Assembly: GCF_018070045.1 (NCBI RefSeq)
Contig: NZ_JAGPYK010000009.1
Span: 1-64,000 of the forward strand
DNA from: Micromonospora sp. U21
Lineage (GTDB): Bacteria; Actinomycetota; Actinomycetes; Mycobacteriales; Micromonosporaceae
Reading direction: 5' to 3'
Length of the DNA: 64,000 nucleotides
How positions within the stretch are numbered: the first letter of the stretch is position 1; each line of letters opens with the position of its first letter. Under the pieces are notes generated by a model. That model made no database searches. It was not told where the DNA came from and was given only the letters and a program-made list of their open reading frames with translations. Of the stretch, positions 63,034-64,000 are shown piece after piece. Position numbers and translations under genes: made by a program.

Positions 63034-63078
63034 GCCGCGACCGGCTCAGGCCGCGACCGGCTCAGGCCGCGACCGGCT
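63031..63078. repeat. Three tandem 16-bp repeats
   Basis: Three exact copies of CAGGCCGCGACCGGCT, followed by a degenerate fourth. They begin at the end of palindrome copy 4 and run up to 20 bp before the sortase stop. Probably slippage at the edge of the repeat. Confidence 0.9.
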
Positions 63079-63098
63079 CAGCCCGCGGCGTCGCCGGC

Positions 63099-63779
63099 TC
63101 AGCCTGCGGCGGACTCCGGCAGGGCAGGGTCGGCGGCGTCGGCCACCGCGAACACCACCACGTTGTCCCGGTAGTGCCCGCGCCGCCGGTCGAAGTCGCC
63201 GCCACAGGTGACCAGGCGCAGCTCCGCGCCGGGCGTGGGGCCGTAGACCACGGCGGTCGGAAACCGGTCCTTGCGGGTGCGCAGCGACCCGGTCACCCGG
63301 AACGGCAGGCGCTGCCCACCGCGCCACACCTCCACCCGGTCGCCGGGACGCAGTTCGCCGAGCCGGGCGAAGACCGCCGGGCCGCGCCGCGAGTCCAGGT
63401 GTCCGGCCAGCACGGCCGGGCCGGTGTCACCGGGGGCCGGGCCGCCGCCGTACCAGCCGGCCGTCTCGAAGTCGGTCGGCGGAATCAGCGTGCCGGCGTG
63501 GTCCAGACCCAGGACGGTGAGCGTGGAGTCGACGCCGATCCGCGGTACGCGTACCCGGGTGGGTGGACCCTGCGGCGCGGGCGCCGCGGCAGCGGACGGG
63601 CAGTCGTCGGTGCAGCCGGGCCGCCAGCTCGCCGCCGGCGGCGGCGCCGGGCCGGTGGTGGCCAGCCCGACCCCGGTGCCGGCGGCCAGGCAGACCGCCG
63701 CGCCGGCCGAGACCAGCGCGGCCAGCGGCACCCGGCGGTCGCGGTGCCGTCGGATCGCTGGGCCGGGCCCGGTGCTCAC
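63099..63779 (-). CDS. Class F sortase
   Basis: 226 residues. N-terminal membrane anchor (about 18-41), a Pro/Ala-rich stretch, then the sortase barrel with catalytic H127 (VLAGHLDS), C192 (LVTCGG) and R204 (RGHYRDN). Class F enzymes are common in actinobacteria and attach or modify surface proteins; targets are not settled. GTG at 63779 overlaps the stop of the next gene as GTGA, so it is cotranslated with that anchored protein. Confidence 0.9.
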   Translation of the reverse strand: MSTGPGPAIRRHRDRRVPLAALVSAGAAVCLAAGTGVGLATTGPAPPPAASWRPGCTDDCPSAAAAPAPQGPPTRVRVPRIGVDSTLTVLGLDHAGTLIPPTDFETAGWYGGGPAPGDTGPAVLAGHLDSRRGPAVFARLGELRPGDRVEVWRGGQRLPFRVTGSLRTRKDRFPTAVVYGPTPGAELRLVTCGGDFDRRRGHYRDNVVVFAVADAADPALPESAAG

Positions 63780-64000
63780 CAGGTGGTGCGCCGCCGCCGA
63801 CGCCACAGCAGCAGGCTCACCGCGACGGCCGCCGCGGCCAGCCCGCCGGCCACCAGGGGGTACGCACCGCGCCCGGCTGCGGCGGTGCCGCCGGCGCCGG
63901 TGTCCACCCCACCGGCGGGGACGACGGTGCCGCCCTCGGCGTCGCGGCGCAGCTCGGCGGTGAGACCGCCCTGCTTCGCGTCGAGCACCAGCAGGGAGTA
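63776..64000 (-). CDS. C-terminal end of a DUF4397-like anchored protein (partial)
   Basis: The last 74 residues; the 5' part lies beyond the right edge. Visible: YSLLVLDAKQGGLTAELRRD, then VVPAGGVDTGAGG, one membrane helix (YPLVAGGLAAAAVAVSLLLW) and a tail RRRRRTTW. This is how secreted DUF4397-domain proteins usually end. No LPXTG is visible. Coupled to the class F sortase, which may act on it. Confidence 0.65.
   Translation of the reverse strand, partial: YSLLVLDAKQGGLTAELRRDAEGGTVVPAGGVDTGAGGTAAAGRGAYPLVAGGLAAAAVAVSLLLWRRRRRTTW

Overview
The window is about 70 percent GC, gene-dense and rich in GTG starts. It encodes an actinobacterial bcc:aa3 respiratory branch (QcrC with two CxxCH haem sites, QcrA, QcrB, CtaC, CtaE, the actinobacterial fourth subunit CtaF), a PPi-type phosphofructokinase and a PimB'-like mannosyltransferase. 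Protein resemblance and dispersed repeats suggest a Micromonosporaceae chromosome (Micromonospora or Salinispora type); this is inference from memory, not a database result. There is no rRNA, tRNA, CRISPR, insertion sequence, phage or conjugation gene, so this looks like core chromosome.

Layout. 1-8.1 kb: aldo/keto reductase, a 1626-residue disordered/TPR/WG-repeat protein, and an XRE-cupin regulator divergent from an azlCD exporter with two matching operators between them. 8.1-16 kb: DUF3043 protein, murA, nadA, glycerate kinase, an ErpA-type Fe-S protein, adenosine kinase, and a coupled cysteine desulfurase/TusA pair. 16-25.4 kb: ctaC-ctaF, a small zinc-ribbon gene between two copies of a palindromic repeat, trpD, a degenerate receiver protein, ctaG-like, then ctaE-qcrC-qcrA-qcrB. 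25.6-33.5 kb: DUF4142 protein, AsnC-type domain protein, sugar nucleotidyltransferase with NUDIX, an RSH (ppGpp) protein, a DnaQ/GIY-YIG fusion, an NYN-domain protein. 33.7-37.9 kb: a tiny Cys4 protein behind a DNA-damage-type promoter, a CaaX-protease-like M48 peptidase, PimB'-like glycosyltransferase, acyltransferase and TetR with operators. 38-45 kb: GGDEF-EAL, DUF574 methyltransferase, and fadD15-histidine kinase-response regulator. 45-53 kb: SRPBCC protein, hypothetical, ROK glucokinase, EEP-family protein, flavin monooxygenase coupled to an alpha/beta hydrolase that lacks its nucleophile, a frameshifted otsA, a membrane protein. 53.5-64 kb: second acyltransferase, a zinc-ribbon/cyclase/AAA/TPR signalling protein, Crp, RNase AS-type exonuclease, flavin/pyridoxamine-oxidase-fold protein, PPi-PFK, proC, DUF2203, class F sortase and the 3' end of a DUF4397-like anchored protein running off the right edge.

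From about 11.7 to 59.8 kb the gene content follows the Mycobacterium tuberculosis Rv2179c-Rv2205c neighbourhood as I remember it (glycerate kinase, ErpA-like, adenosine kinase, ctaC, ctaF, qcr operon, ctaE, trpD, DnaQ-UvrC-like, PimB', FadD15, SRPBCC, acyltransferase, RNase AS), with local insertions. ctaD is not in the window.

Beyond the genes there are three noteworthy repeat classes: four 78-79 bp palindromes (GATCNACTC family), two GATCTAGGGC palindromes, and a start-codon-associated repeat (GTGAGYGCGAGGAGYGAGC) that is tandemly duplicated in frame at the cysteine desulfurase start and reappears at the start of the FMO-coupled hydrolase.
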